A stretch of 64,000 bases of DNA from Hibiscus mutabilis (GCA_019671005.1 CM033714.1:60373741-60437740), one strand, 5' to 3'; positions 35,858-49,059 are shown, counted from the stretch's first letter. Numbers and translations are program-made. The notes: generated by a model not told the origin, from the letters alone.

Positions 35858-36507
35858 ATTATCAAAACAAATAAAAATGAACAAATATAGAGATAACATC
35901 TTTTTGTTTAAACTGAACAAGAAAATTTATTATCATTATTATTAGTATAAACATTAGTGTTATTTTATAAAACCTAAACTTGCAGCGGTACGTACGAGGA
36001 AAAAGGATTGGCAAATTTATTAGGATGAAAATACAACAAACTAGTATTGGTAGCATCTCCTTACTTTGGTCTTATGTTGTTAATAATAATTAGACAGTTT
36101 AATCTTTTGTGTAATCAACCAACAAACCTTCTTGTTGTACTTCTGAGGCAGATATGTTCTGTTTGTTTGGACGCCTGCCTATTGGAACATCTTCAACTAT
36201 CAACCAATTATTTTGAGCCACCTCAAAAGTCTCCTTTCAAAGTTGACTTTTTATAAACACGTGTCAAACGTTGAGAGGGTAATGGTATGAAATTCAGTAC
36301 ACCGGAGTGTTCCTCTGCATGGGAGTGACAATAAAGTTAACAAGTAAGGTTCACAACAATGACCGGCAAGCTAACCATTTCCCCTTAGTTTGGTAATTCA
36401 ATTCTTTGTAAATTTTTATGTTTTTGCAACGTTTTCTCTGAAAATTTTCCAGACTAACTCAGGATGAAACCCCCCACAGATTTAGAAAACAAAGAACTGG
36501 TAAAACA
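35858..36507. other. 5' flank of the NT-C2/coiled-coil pseudogene
   Basis: Presumed promoter and 5' UTR. No clear TATA box is seen near 36300-36450; no other feature. Confidence 0.4.
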
Positions 36508-39500
36508 ATGTTTAGGTTTCATAAAACAAGGCCGGGACCTCCAGGAAATAAATCAGGGGAAAAGATAGATTTTAACTTCTCCAACTTCAAACTGGTTCAG
36601 GTAAACGTTCATGTCGTTGTTTTCGTCGTCGTCGTATTCTTGTTCTTCTTCTATGTTTCACTTTTAAAAACATTGTGCATGTTCTTCTATAGGTACCAAA
36701 AGGATGGGACAGGTTGTTCATGTCGATCATCTCAATGGAGAATGGGAAAACCATAGCAAAGACAAGCAAAGCAGTGGTTCGAAACGGGAGTTGTCATTGG
36801 ACTGAGACTTTTTCGGAATCGATTTGGGTATTGAAAACAGAGACGGATGATTGTCTCTTCAAGCTTGTGGTTGCAACGGTAACTTTGTTTTATGAAATAT
36901 TGTTGGATCTTAGTTTCCATATATGAACAAAAATACTTGTTCTGTGTGTACTGTTCTTGATCCGTTCGATTCAGTTAAGGTGACAAATTAGATGATGGAA
37001 AAATAAAAACGAATGTCGAAATGTAGGGATCAACGAGATCTATATAACTCAACCGGCATTGTTCCGGTTTCATTGCCATTGAAAAGATGCAACTATGGGA
37101 CAGTTCTGCAGGTGATCAATCGTATTTCTTCTCTATTATCATTCGTATTCGATCGGTTCGGTAGTAGTCGGGGTCCAATGCATAAACCTGGTTAAATGGC
37201 ATTCATTGGGTTGGGTTTAGACCCTGTATCATTCATTATGTTTTAACATGCTTTAACTTGGAAATTATGGCCAACCGTTGCATTGAAAAACATATGCTGG
37301 CATTTGCAGTGATTATTTTCATGGAAATATTTTCACATAAACAGATTTTGAAGTTGGTTACACTGTTGTAAGGTCTGTCCACATCGTTTCAGTTTTAGCT
37401 GGTCGTTGTTAGTTGTTACAACGTTCACGTTTGGTCGAGATAAAACAGTGATGGTAAGATATTAGGACGATGGTCACTTTCCAAGTAGTTTGCACATTGT
37501 CAGTATTCAGATTCGGATTCTAAATTTGTTGCATAATGTGTGTTAAAAATAACTGTATAAACCAATTCGAGTAAATTCGATTTGAATGAAAAAGAAGCAC
37601 TTTAGATAATCTGAATAGACATGAATTGAAGCAGAAGTTTTGTTTCTAACAACACGACATTCATGATTTTGATGTGCAGGGGAAAATTCAGTGTTTGACA
37701 CCAAGACCAAAACCCATGTTTGTTCATTCACTGCTGCACTTCTCATTTTTTGTTTTCCCTCAACTGTTGTATTGGATCATAACGGCTTGCATTGTTTTAG
37801 GGACAATGAATCAAAGCAGACAAATTCCCATGAAGAAGGTAATAACACTGAACACCCTCCCGATTCGAGCCTTAGTTCGGAAGGTACGGAGAGTTTAACA
37901 GCAAAGACTGCAGAATCATCCCCTGCACCAGATTTGGTCTCCGCCCCACTCCAGGAAGAACTTGCCAGTGGGGTACGTTATCGATCGGAAATGACTATTT
38001 ACGACCACAACAGGGCACTGCAAAGTTGAACTAATAGCATTTATTCCGCAGGAAGTAAGTTTCTCGGCTTCAGATTCGCACCGGAGCTATGGTTCAGCAG
38101 AGAGTTCTTTACGGAGGGAAAGTTCATATTCTTTAAGCATTTCTAATGGCGACTCTCGGAGCGTGATGGAAAAACAAGATGCACCCACTTCTCAGAATGG
38201 TTTAAGCAATGGGAATTCTCAAATTGATGATCTTTCTCAATCAGACCATTCATCTTTTGTTTCACAAAACAGTTCTTCGGAGTTCTCTGCATCGACTCGG
38301 ATAGCGAAAGATTCTTCTAACAACCTTCTTGAAGCAGCAGAGAAAACGATTGAAGAGCTTCATGCGGAAGCAAAATTGTGGAAGAGGAATGCCGAGAAGT
38401 CGATGCTTGATTTGGACATATTGAGGAAACAATATTCTAACCAGTCTAAAACTCAGGCAGATATGACAACAGAACTATCCGCGGCTAATGCGGAACGCGA
38501 TGGACTACAAAAAGAAATCGAGCATCTAAAAACTTTGTTGGAGGAATCAATGGTGAAACAAACAACCTTGGGAGATTCAACGTTTAAGGATGATGGAGTA
38601 ACACTTTTACAAAAGGAATTGGAAAGTGAAATTAAGTTCCTAAAGGAGTCTAATGGCAGCCTCGCTTTGCAGTTGAAGAGGAGCCAAGAAGCAAATGTTG
38701 AGCTTGTTTCGGTTCTTCAGGAGCTGGAGAAGGCTGTGCAGCAAAATTCAGAGGAAAACAGGAACTTGATGAGCCAGCTTCAACAATCAAGAGAATCAGA
38801 GACGAATTTGCAGGCCGAGGTGAAACTTCTCGAACAGGACTTGAAAGACAAAGAAGATATTGATGTCCTTGAAGAAGAATATAAGAATAAGTTAGCAGAT
38901 CGGAGTCTCGAAAGGAAAGACATTTCTCGAATCCGGAGTTTCGTAAGGTTAGCGATGTGCATCTGATCAGAGAAAACGAAGCGTTGAAAGCAAAACTAGA
39001 GGAGTTAGAAACCGATTGCAACGAGCTGACAGATGAAAATCTCGAATTACTACTCAAGATGAAAGAAGCAAATGGAGGAGTTGCACTGAGTGAACAAAAG
39101 TCAGAAATGCTTTTCCTGGAAGAGAAACTAAAGAAGAAGATTCTAACGGAGATTCAAAGTGATTACAACAGTTACATTCGGGAACTTGAAAGCCGAATAA
39201 TTGAACTGGAAGCTGAAGTAACTGATGTAGTAAAGGAGTTAGCTCAAAAAAGGACTGACATACAAACAATGGAGACTACTATGCATGATCAGTGGTTGGC
39301 TTCTGAAGATAAGAGTGAATATCTGAGAAGGGAAATTACAGAGTTACAGGCAACAAATGAGACACTCATCGAAGAATGCAATTCGATTAAGAAGTCGGCC
39401 GAGGACTTGAGGAAGGAGAAGTCAGAATTGGAGGAGCATTGTGCTCAGTTAGAGGACAAATTAAGGGAGTGCAGCAAAAAGATTGAAGTGTTTGATGGAA

Positions 39501-41103
39501 ATCTAACTTTGGTGATGAAAGATTTTGCATCGAAAGAGGAGAGGCTAACATTGGAGTTGGATGAAATTCATGATAAAAGCAAGAAACTCGAGGCGGAACT
39601 GAGGCTTGAAGAATGCTCCTGTACTCGAATGTATTCGGAGAAGACCGATGAAGTTGAGAATCTTCCACAAGAGCTGGAAAGCCTTGCTAAGCAACTCAAT
39701 GCAGCACATCATGAAAAGGAGAAAACAGCTTATGATGCTCTATGTGAAATTTCAGGTTTACAAGAAGATAAAGTAAAACTCGAGGCAGCTCTTGAAGAAG
39801 CCAAATCTAAACTGAGGCTTACAGAGAGTGAATTCAAGAAAATGGAAAGTGAAGCTAAATCAGAAATGGAAGACATGTTGGCCGAACTTGCAGCTTCAAG
39901 AGAAAACCGGGAAACCTCGATGGCGGAACATGAAAAGGCTTTGAAGTTGTTGGAGAGTTACAAGTCCAGGGAAGGGAAACTTAAGGCCATTTTGAATGAC
40001 CTTGAATTAAAGCCGACTGTTTCTGAATATGAACGGCAGCAAGTATCAGAACAATCTAACAATATGAAGGTTCAGCAGCTGAAGATAGATAGTCTTGAGG
40101 ATACCATTTTGGCTCTAAGAGATGAATGTGGCGCGATTAAAGCCAGCAAAGAGGAACTCGATGCTTCAGTTCATCTATTATCCAGAGAATGTGATGATCT
40201 GAAGGCAGAGAGAAATTACTTTAAGCAGCAGATTTTTACCTTGCAAAAGATTGTTTCAGAGTTAGATGTGTACAAACATGAAAAAGTAGCCTTGGAAGAA
40301 AAACTTGTGCAGATGGAAGGCGATCTCGCAACGAAAGAGGCATTATTAGAGCAGGCTGTAGAGATTAAAAATTAGCTTAATGAGATCAAGCAGACAAACA
40401 GACAACTCCAGCAGCAAATAAAACAGCTTCAAGAGGAGAAAGATGAGCTTCTGATAAAAGCTGAAACCTTTGAAGAAAAATTGAAACTGAAAGTGGAAGG
40501 AAAACAGAAGCAGCGACATTCCAGTTATCTCAGAAACAGAAGAGAGGTAAGGAATATACTTTCGGTACGAAAGCCGGAAATCATAAAGTTTAGATTTAGA
40601 GTTTTACATCTTGGTGATTCCTATATGAACATTATGAAATGGTATAACTTTATAAATTTCTCCATTTCATCTTACAATCCAGGATAGCCATCACGATTCC
40701 AATGATGGAAGCCATGAAAGTGAGCTTACCAAGGCCGCGGAAGCCAATAACAAGTACAAAGTTCGTGTAACTAGGTGAGAATAGGAACATGTTACAGCAT
40801 TAAATCCCATAATTTATCTTCCATGATGAAGTTCAACTCCATGAATCATGTTCCAGGTTATCAGAGGGTCGGAGAAGTCAATCAAATACTCCAAGAAAAT
40901 CATCTGTTGAAGGTGAAGTTGTGGCAAAAGAGAAATACGAACGCACACAGTCATCTCTAGAGGCAGAGCTAAGTGACATACGCGAGCGGTATCTCCAAAT
41001 GAGCCTTAAATATGCAGAAGTTGAAGCTCAGCGTGAAGAACTTGTGATGAAGCTTAGAGGAGTCAAGGGTATTAGAAGGTGGTTCTCAAACCCTTCAAAC
41101 TAA
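36508..41103 (+). pseudogene. NT-C2 domain, myosin-like coiled-coil protein; frame broken three times
   Basis: Eight exons fit: 36508-36600, 36693-36878, 37027-37111, 37680-37717, 37801-37972, 38052-40546, 40683-40774 and 40857-41103, all with GT-AG junctions. Exons 1-4 encode an N-terminal C2 (EEIG1/EHBP1 type) domain: 'FKLVQ', 'VPKGWDRLFMSIISMENGKT', 'AVVRNGSCHWTETFSES', 'VSLPLKRCNYGTVLQ', 'KIQCLTPRPKP'. Exon 6 is a long coiled coil ('HLIRENEALKAKLEELETD'), and the C-terminus has 'MSLKYAEVEAQREELVMKLR'. Plant relatives are myosin-heavy-chain-related proteins of roughly this size (about 1,135 codons), thought to act at membranes or the cytoskeleton. Lesions: exon 3 is 85 bases (out of frame, stop after GSTRSI); exon 6 shifts frame between about 38905 and 38942; and a TAG at 40373-40375 interrupts an otherwise open frame. 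Splice sites are intact, so the loss is recent or partly a sequencing artefact. Confidence 0.85.
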
Positions 41104-42240
41104 GCATTTTTTTTTCTTTTCTTTTCTTTTTTCTCGTGTAATTTGAAGCAATTCCTTTCATTTTTTCCGGCTTCAGAGTTAAGAGTTATTACAAAATATG
41201 TATGGTTGCTGTAGCTAAACAGACAGTGCCCCTTTTGTTGGCTAGATAAACCTTTCTCAGGCCTAGCATACCTGCTAAAGTAATCCGTTATTATTTCCAA
41301 GTTTTTTTTGGTGAGAGTCTAAGGTAAGCAAGGTGATGATATGACTACGGTGCGGCACAACTGAAATGTTGCAAAACAAGGGACTTAAAATGTTACATTT
41401 TTTTATAACAGTTTAAGTCGGTGATCTCACGACAAGTATCGATATTCAGAGACAAATTTCGATTCTTAGCATCAACCTAAAATGTTATCAGAAGTGACAA
41501 GTATCGATACTTCAGAGTCAAATTTCAATACTTGTCACCAACCTAAAATATTACCAATAAATATAACATTTTAAGTTCTATATTTTGTAATATTTTGGTT
41601 GGTGCCGTACCATAATCGTATCGTAACCTGCTGCACCCCAAATCACCATTTTTGTTTTTCCTTTTCTTTATGACAAGCGGCAGTAAGTGAGAGATTTACA
41701 AGAGGCATTATGGAAACATGAGTGTGGACCAGATGAAACGAGCCATAAGAATATATGCTCATGTGATAAATAGGAAAGTGTAGGCATCGCAATATCAAAT
41801 CCAAGGGCCTTGAAATGAAACCAAAGAAAACAAGAGAAATGTCATCATAATGTGGTGCAAATTAAGGATGGTGGCAAAGGCATATCTTTTGGAAGATGCT
41901 GAAACTGGCGAACTCAACTCCCACTTCTCCTTTTTGCTTTCCTTTTACTCTAAAAGTAGGTTCAATAATTTTAATCACCATAATATACTATAAAATACAA
42001 AAAATACTTTAACACGATATAACACTAAAAAAATAACATAAATATTTATACATGTTAAAATGTACGTAAAACTAATTATTATAGACAAATATTAAAATTT
42101 ATTTAACTAATTATCTTAAATAAGACTATAATAAAAAAATAATAAAAGCATACGAATAGGAAGACCTTTTTAAAAATGAAATTAAAAAGTAACACACTTT
42201 TACAGAAGTCACCGCACCCTTTTATTACCATTGTGACCAA
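41104..42240. other. intergenic with 'caagtatcgatactt' repeats
   Basis: After the gene's 3' end, 41420-41590 carries two copies of a block with GACAAGTATCGATA followed by 'CAGAG.CAAATTTC'. The rest is AT-rich without signal. Confidence 0.45.
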
Positions 42241-42299
42241 GGGAAAAGTAAACTAAAACCTATATCAACCCATACAGAGCTTCAATATCAACCCTCTTA

Positions 42300-42675
42300 T
42301 ATTCTACACCGTCATCACCAGCCAGGCAGTCAAACCATTGGCCGGCAGGGGTGACCAAGGCTTCTTATTTTCTTGATGATGGATGTGCTATTTTTCTTTC
42401 ATGGTTTTCTTTTATCATTTTATAGTTATTATCAATCCTTTCCAAGGAGCTAGAGTACTGGGCTGGGCGTTTCTCTTATAGGGCAACTTCGATCCTTTGG
42501 CAAATTTTGGCTTCCTCTGCAACTGTGTATGATTTGCAGGGCTAGCTTGAGGAAGGTTTCACTCAGATTATCCTATTATATATGTGTTTGCTATGTATTT
42601 TAGGCCAATGGCCAAGGTTTCCGTCTTGTTGTACTGGGTTGTCTTTGCTGAATAAATTTGCTTTGAATTAGTAAT
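42300..42675 (+). other. possible 3' end of a non-LTR retroelement or gene 3' UTR
   Basis: A GC-richer segment ending 'TGCTGAATAAATTTGC' near 42645 looks like the 3' untranslated tail of plant LINEs, which end in a polyadenylation-type signal. No coding frame accompanies it, so this is a weak guess. Confidence 0.25.
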
Positions 42676-42952
42676 GACTATTGATTACTGATGAGCTTGT
42701 ACGGTCAATGGAGACTCGTTCTATGAAGAAAAATCATACCATAAGGCTTGCCAATTGCAATTGCAAATGCCATAACAGTTACTGTAATATCATAGTATAT
42801 TTATTATAATATTATCGTTCTAGAAAAATGTATGGGATCACCTCATGTTGGTGTTTTTATCTTTTTGGTCTTGTTTTTCAAATTTTTCATGACATTTTCG
42901 AAAAGATAAGAGAGGCTAACCTTGTGGAATAGAAATTCTCTGTGCTGTTTTA

Positions 42953-43500
42953 GTGCCTATATTTTCACACTAAAAATTAGGTTTTAGAGTTTAGTGTTTT
43001 AGATTATAGTTCGTGATTAGGGTTTAGGAAATTTAAGATAGGGTGTATATTTTAGGTGTAGGGTTTAGGATTTAGAATTTAGGGTTAAGGCTTGTAACTT
43101 ATTTTTTTTTGGTATTTTTAGTGTTGAGGCATAGAAATGGACACCGAAAAAGGGCAGAAAATTTTTATCCAACTTAAATAGAAATCTCATGCCCCTTTTC
43201 GGTGCCTCTATTTATGCCTCGCATTAAAAATTAAGTTTAGGGTTTAAATTTAGGGTTTATGTTAATGTTTAAGGAATTTAGGGTAGGGTGTATTTTTTTC
43301 AGGGTAGGGTTTAGAATTTAGAATTTAAGGTTAAAGTTTGGAATTTAATTTTTTAATATTTTTTAGTGTTGGACATAGAAAGGGACACTGAAAAAGAGCA
43401 TATGATTTTTATCCAACCTTAATTGAAATCTTCTGCCTTTTTTCGGTGCCATTATTTATGTTCACACTAAAAATTAAGTTTAAAGTTTAGGGTTAGGATT
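42953..43500. repeat. tandem repeat, 2.2 units of about 247 bases, telomere-like words
   Basis: Units start with GTGCC..ATTTATG/CACACTAAAAATTA at 42953, 43201 and 43446. Each contains many degenerate 'TTTAGGGTTTAG' words and ends with 'GGACAC(C/T)GAAAAAG.GCA', whose inverse 'TGCC..TTTTTCGGTGCC' follows, so each junction is a small palindrome. Confidence 0.7.
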
Positions 43501-44328
43501 TGTGCCCTCCTTAATGCATTATCATTTGTATTTTTAGCAGCGGGTTCTAGATAGGTTCAATGATAGCAATTATATAAGATTTCCAACAAAATGGCTCACA
43601 AAAGTTAAACACTTATAAGGAAAAAGTAAAAGATTAACTTTAATTTAATGGCAAAACATGTGATTGTTGTACTTCGAATTCCATTTAAAATTAGAATTAA
43701 TTATTATTAAAATATTATAAATATTTAAAATTAAAATTGAATAGAAATTTAAACAATTCAATTCGAAAAATTTCAAATAAAATTTAAATTATAAAATATG
43801 ACTCTTTAACTTAATTAGTTCAAATCTTTTTGACTCAACTCAATTGAATGACCACTCCTAACATTAATATATGAAACATTATTTCATTTTTGGCAATGAG
43901 AATTTTATATTAAAAATATAGTTAAAAGTAAAAATAATTCATTTTAATCTATTCTATGAAATGAAGGAAAAAAAGAAACTAGCTTCCACTAAATAAAAAG
44001 GCGATGTCTTACGGTTGTCGGAAGGCCCTGAAATTTTGGGTAGCACTCAAAGGATGTTTAGTTGCTTTCATAAGATTGCTGAAGGAGAGAGACTAGAGAT
44101 CTGTTATCCCTTTTTCTCTTTATGAATGTTGTTTTAACACTCTTGAACATAGCTACCATTAGTGTGAGAGAATGGGTCTCACATTAATTTTTAAATAAAT
44201 TTTGAATAACAAAATATAATTCATCAATTTAATTAACTTAAATTTTTAATTTAATTTAATTCGATTGAATACTCACTCTTAATCTCAAGTTTTTGAATAA
44301 CAAAATATAATTCTCTTTCCTAGCATGA
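43501..44328. other. AT-rich intergenic stretch
   Basis: Nothing is recognised beyond poly-A/T-rich sequence. Confidence 0.4.
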
Positions 44329-44523
44329 ATGGTTCATGGTTGTATTGCATTAATTGAGCCAAATCACGCAGAAGTGCATTTTGTGCTGGAGGGTTACTGC
44401 TTGGGAATCAATGCTGGCTTGGTCAGTTGTTCATGTTCGCTCTGTGACGCTCAAACTTGCACGGAAATGCACGAATTTACTTATGCAGCAACTTTTAATA
44501 TAGTTTTGCTAGAAAACCAGTAG
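44329..44523 (+). pseudogene. possible RNase H-like fragment from a LINE
   Basis: A 64-residue frame contains 'NHAEVHFVLEGYCLGINAGL'. This resembles the '(N)xAExxAVxxGLxLAxxxG' helix of RNase H domains found in plant LINEs and their domesticated relatives. Only that helix is recognisable and the flanks are non-coding. Confidence 0.35.
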
Positions 44524-45630
44524 AATGCGCCAACGAGGTCGAATAGGGATCAATTGAATTACCTAAAATTGAATTAATTAAACTCTTAAAATGTATAATC
44601 GTTAATTAAATCAATTTTTTCAAAGGTCATTAACTGAATCGAATTAAATTTAGTTAATTCGGTATGTTTTCGAATTTATCAATTTTTTTAATATTTTTAA
44701 ATTTTAAATCAAAATAACAATTCAAGTAGCAATAAATTGGAGAAGAGTTTCTTTTGTTAGGTTGTTTATTTAGTCTTTTTTTGGGGTTGAGCTTAATAAA
44801 TTGGTCTTTGATGAGATTTAAAATTTCAGTATTTTTTTAAATATTATTTTTTCTACTAAACAAGAAATTTTATTTTTAGAATTTTAAAAAATTTAATACA
44901 AATGAATCATTTCTTCAAAATTTCTCGTCAAAATTTAATATTTTGGTATGATATTTTTTTTGTTTTCTTTATCTAAACCCCATTTTACCATGATTTATTG
45001 GGCTAAATTAACTATTTATTTATCATTCAAAATTTAAAATACATCAACCATCAATTAATGTAAAATCAAGAGTTCGAATAAATTAACTTATACAGTAAAT
45101 ACCCCCGATTATATAATTTTTTTTAAAAGTATGTTTCTTACTATTTATTTTATAATAATTATTAAATAAAAATAATATTTTTTAATAAATAGTAATTTGA
45201 ATCGAATTATGTTGCGATCAAAATTTCCTTGTTCATACCTAGTTGGCTGGTTGGATGAGTTACCTGACCAATGGCGAATAGTCTTGACGGCCCAAGTCCA
45301 TTTAAAACTTTTAAAAATTATTAATAGGTCCCTTAAAATGTTTTAAATTTTCATTAGACCTCTTAAAATGTTTTAAAATTTCAATTCACAAATATGTGTT
45401 TAAGTTTACTTTAAGAAAATGTTACTACTATTACTATTTTCAAAAAAAGTAAAATATGAAAAGAGAATTCTTTTGAAGAAAACTACATTTTCATCTGCTT
45501 CCAACTTTTTGAATGAATGGAAAATTGAATGCTTTCACATAATATGTTGGACATTTTTAACGTCTTATTTTTTATGTAAATAAAAGAAGAGTAATTATTC
45601 TCTCTCTATATATATACGCGGACGATGAAA
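44524..45630. other. AT-rich intergenic stretch
   Basis: No coding signal or defined element is seen. Confidence 0.4.
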
Positions 45631-45639
45631 ACTAAACTT

Positions 45640-45875
45640 TTGCGGGTGTTTTAGTTTTAAGGTTAAGGGTTTAGTGGTTTAGAGTTGATGAGTTGTACTT
45701 AGAATTTAGGGTTTATATATTAAAACCTAAATCACTAACCATATTACTCTAAACTCTATCATCTAAACCCTAAACTCTAACCATAATCCCTAAATTCTAA
45801 ACCACTAAACCTAAACCCTAACCTATAAACCATAAATTTTAACCCTAAACTTTAAAACTAAAGGCGCTCTTATTT
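45640..45875. repeat. imperfect inverted repeat of telomere-like words
   Basis: The left part reads 'TTAGTTTTAAGGTTAAGGG' and 'TTTAGTGGTTTAGAG'. The right part reads 'CTAAACCCTAACC' and ends 'CCCTAAACTTTAAAACTAA', the inverse of the start. It would fold into a hairpin of about 230 bases, so it is a MITE-like fold-back rather than an interstitial telomere. Confidence 0.55.
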
Positions 45876-46772
45876 GAAACTTTTTGTTTCCACCACATAT
45901 GAATCGAATATAAATCCATAAAAGAAACTATTATATAGTCTCTTAAGTTTTCAAAATGTCAATTGTAGAGTACCCTTAACACAGACGTTTAGGTAATAAT
46001 CATGGGATGCGGATAGCACATTAGCACTAGCGGAAACTCATGAACAAGTTGCTTAACACGCACGTTTGACTGATTGTGCTAAACTGCTTCAAATGAAATG
46101 TCCTAAATTAACACAATCTTAAAACATCATTGAAGAAGTACATTTTACTCAAAACATACCATGCAAATCCAACATAGAACAGTGATTCATATCCAATAAT
46201 CATGATTATGTTAAAACATATTCCCATGTCGTTTAAAAATCGGTAAAGAAGTATAAACTACTCAAATAAAAACATGCAAATGCTGCATTTTCCTTCATTC
46301 CATCATTGCTGTAGTTAGATAATCTTTCCATTTCTCATGGCTTAGCGTACGCAGTTTCCAAACTTTTTAACCCTTTATTTGTTTTTCCCTCGCAGTTCTT
46401 CAGGACTTTGCTCTGCCTAATCGGACCAATCTGTGTCGCATACTTAGTTTTGGTGGATGAGTCTCCCAGTGATAATTTTCTGCTTACACAAGGCCTCAAA
46501 CTTGTTTAAGCGTTATCAAACTACTGACCATTTGAACAAACCCCGTTGGTTTTTAATCCCTTTATTTTGTACACCATTTCTTATTTGAAGAACAGGCTTA
46601 TGATTTTATGAAAATCAATAATCAGGGCCGCCCATAGATATCTTACCTCCCACGTCAACCATCACTCAACCTTCCCAAGGGAATATAATAAAGTCATGCC
46701 TTGCCCTTTGCTCTTTTAGCTCCAAAATAACATCATTCTCTAACTAACCCCCAATTGGCCATTGCAGTAGCC
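45876..46772. other. 5' flank of the pectin methylesterase gene
   Basis: Presumed promoter. GAATATAATAAAG near 46681 is a possible TATA box about 90 bases before the ATG. No other element is visible. Confidence 0.35.
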
Positions 46773-48415
46773 ATGATGTTCAAAACAAACTCCATTTGGC
46801 TCTTTGCCCTTCTCTTTGCACTCTTCTCCATCCTTCTTGCTCTGTTCACACTTCCTCCTCCTTCCGAAACGCCCATCGCGGTCGACTTTGAAGCTTCCCT
46901 CATTACGAAATTTGTGGGCCGAAGCAGTGAATTCATATCTTTGCTAACAAGGATGGTGTCTAGACATCATCATCACCGCCACCACCATCATTACCATCAC
47001 CATCACCAGAGGAGATGTAAGCAAAAATGTGATCATATCAAATGGAGGTCGAGCTCGACCACGAGCAATCTCGTTTATCAATACAAAGTGTCACTTGTAT
47101 TAACAGTTGATCTGGAGGGTTGTGCCAATTTCAGCACTGTGCAGAAGGCGATCGACGAAGTTCCGGATTCCAGCCCCACCAAGACCCTGATCGTTATTTA
47201 TTCTGGTACATACAGGTCATTATTAAAAACATGTACCACAGATTGCTAATACAATATGTATGCAAGAAAGTTGAAGTAAATTACAAACATTGTAACCTGT
47301 GTGATTCAGAGAGAAGGTAGTGGTCCATGCGAGCAAATCGAACTTGATAATCCAAGGTGAGGGTTTTCTCAACACAGCAATCGAATGGAATGATACTGCA
47401 AATTCCACCGGAGGAACCGTGTATAGCTCTTCAGTTGCCATATTTGCTCCTAACTTCACAGCTTATAACATTAGCTTTAAGGTAAATCATCACACTTATT
47501 CTTTTAATTCGAATGGTTCAATGGAATAGTAGTATTTAGAACATGGTAATGGTTTTTTTGGAGCTCTTATTGATTAATGGATGGGTGCTTTTGTTGCCAA
47601 ATCTCTGAAAAGAATACAGCTCCAGAGCCAATGCCTGGTGAGACTGGAAAGCAGGCAGTGGCACTTAGAATAGCAGGGGATCAAGCTGCTTTCTACAATT
47701 GTGGATTTTATGGAGCCCAAGACACACTTCTTGATGAGCGTGGGAGACATTATTTCAAAGGATGTTTCATACAAGGTTCCATTGATTTCATTTTCGGAAA
47801 TGCTAGATCACTTTACCAGGTACAACAATTTTCGGACATCTTATTGCAGCTCGGTTTTGTCGTGAACAGACTATCGTCCATGCTGTTTCGTCACTGAAAC
47901 CAGCCATCCAAATGAATGACAGGGTTGCGTTATCCACTCGATTGCTAAAGAGGGGACGAGTGGAGTTAGCGGATCCATCACAGCTCATGCAAGGCAATCG
48001 ATAAATGACCAAACAGGGTTTTCGTTCGTCTACTGCATCGTTCGGGGAACCGGGAGCATCTGGCTCGGACGAGCATGGGGAGCGTATGCCACCGTCGTCT
48101 TTTCCCGTAGTTACATGACGGATGTTGTGGATCCGGTCGGATGGAACGATTGGCGAGACCCCTCTAGAGACCAGTCTGTCATTTTTTTTTCATTTGTTTG
48201 ATTGAAACTGTGTTTACGTGGCAATCATTTTATCATATTAAACAACGAACCATTTAATTGTTTGCAGGACTGTATTTTTTGCTGAATACGGGTGCTTGGG
48301 ACCTGGAGCAAACTACTCACGAAGAGCTTCATATGGAAAGCAGCTGATGGAATATGAAGCAGATGAATACATGAACATTTCATATATTGATGGAGATCAA
48401 TGGCTTCAAGATTAG
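46773..48415 (+). CDS. pectin methylesterase (carbohydrate esterase family 8), 5 exons
   Basis: Exons 46773-47215, 47310-47481, 47613-47819, 47923-48173 and 48268-48415 join in frame into 406 residues. The enzyme removes methyl esters from homogalacturonan in the cell wall. Residues 7-27 are a hydrophobic signal or anchor segment. The family signatures are all present: 'GTYRE' (146-149), Q219AVALR, 'GAQDTL' with D242 (acid/base), 'DFIFG' with D263 (nucleophile), and LGR324AW326. Q219 and Q241 fit the oxyanion-hole role. There is no N-terminal inhibitor-like (PMEI) domain, so it is a group without pro-region. Residues 64-81 are unusual: 12 histidines in 14 positions (65-78), followed by 'CKQKC'. 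The start is the first of two adjacent ATGs. The frame has no lesions, so it is probably functional. Confidence 0.93.
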
Positions 48416-49050
48416 ACCACCATCTTTATAGAATAGCATATCTTTAGATCGTATACGCATTCAGACCCTCGTATAGTTTATGCAGAAACATTGATTTTGG
48501 AGAGGAATTTAAAGTATATATGAAATAAAGCGGAACTATTTGTATAAAGTTGATCAAATCTATATAAATTACAAGGAAAGGTGCATATTATACTGGCAGG
48601 GGAGGATTTAGTACTGTGCTTCCTAGGTCAATTCACCTACCATTATAAAGAAATATTTTCACCCTACTTTAGACCTTGAAATTGCTTACATGCGATTACA
48701 TTTATTATCGGTCGGTGAATTATTCAGTTTAAATTTCTCGATTCGCCCTTATACCGCAAACACTTTATCTTAAAATTAAAAATTGAAAATGCTCCTAGCT
48801 GGTTGATATCGATTAAACTATGCATACTGTATATATACAGGAAATTTCTTGAGATTCTATTGTCTTGTTGCTTATATAATAAGGAAGAATATTTCAAGTT
48901 TGTGCAATAAAGCTACACGAAGATTCATTCACAGATAACTACGAATCAATTAAAAGAAATCCATTGATACAAATGCAATGCTTTAGCATGTCCTTACTTT
49001 TTTAACCGCGGCTGAATCATTATTATATAACAAAATAAAAATTTTAATTG
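48416..49050. other. 3' flank of the pectin methylesterase gene
   Basis: Includes the presumed 3' UTR (AAATAAAG near 48525). Nothing else is recognised. Confidence 0.4.
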
Positions 49051-49059
49051 TTATTTTAT

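Noticed and set aside
38650..39668. Minus-strand serine- and leucine-rich frames
   Set aside because: They are antisense shadows of the coiled-coil exon.
45640..45875. Interstitial telomere repeat
   Set aside because: TTTAGGG-like words are too degenerate and the two halves are inverted; it is a fold-back sequence.
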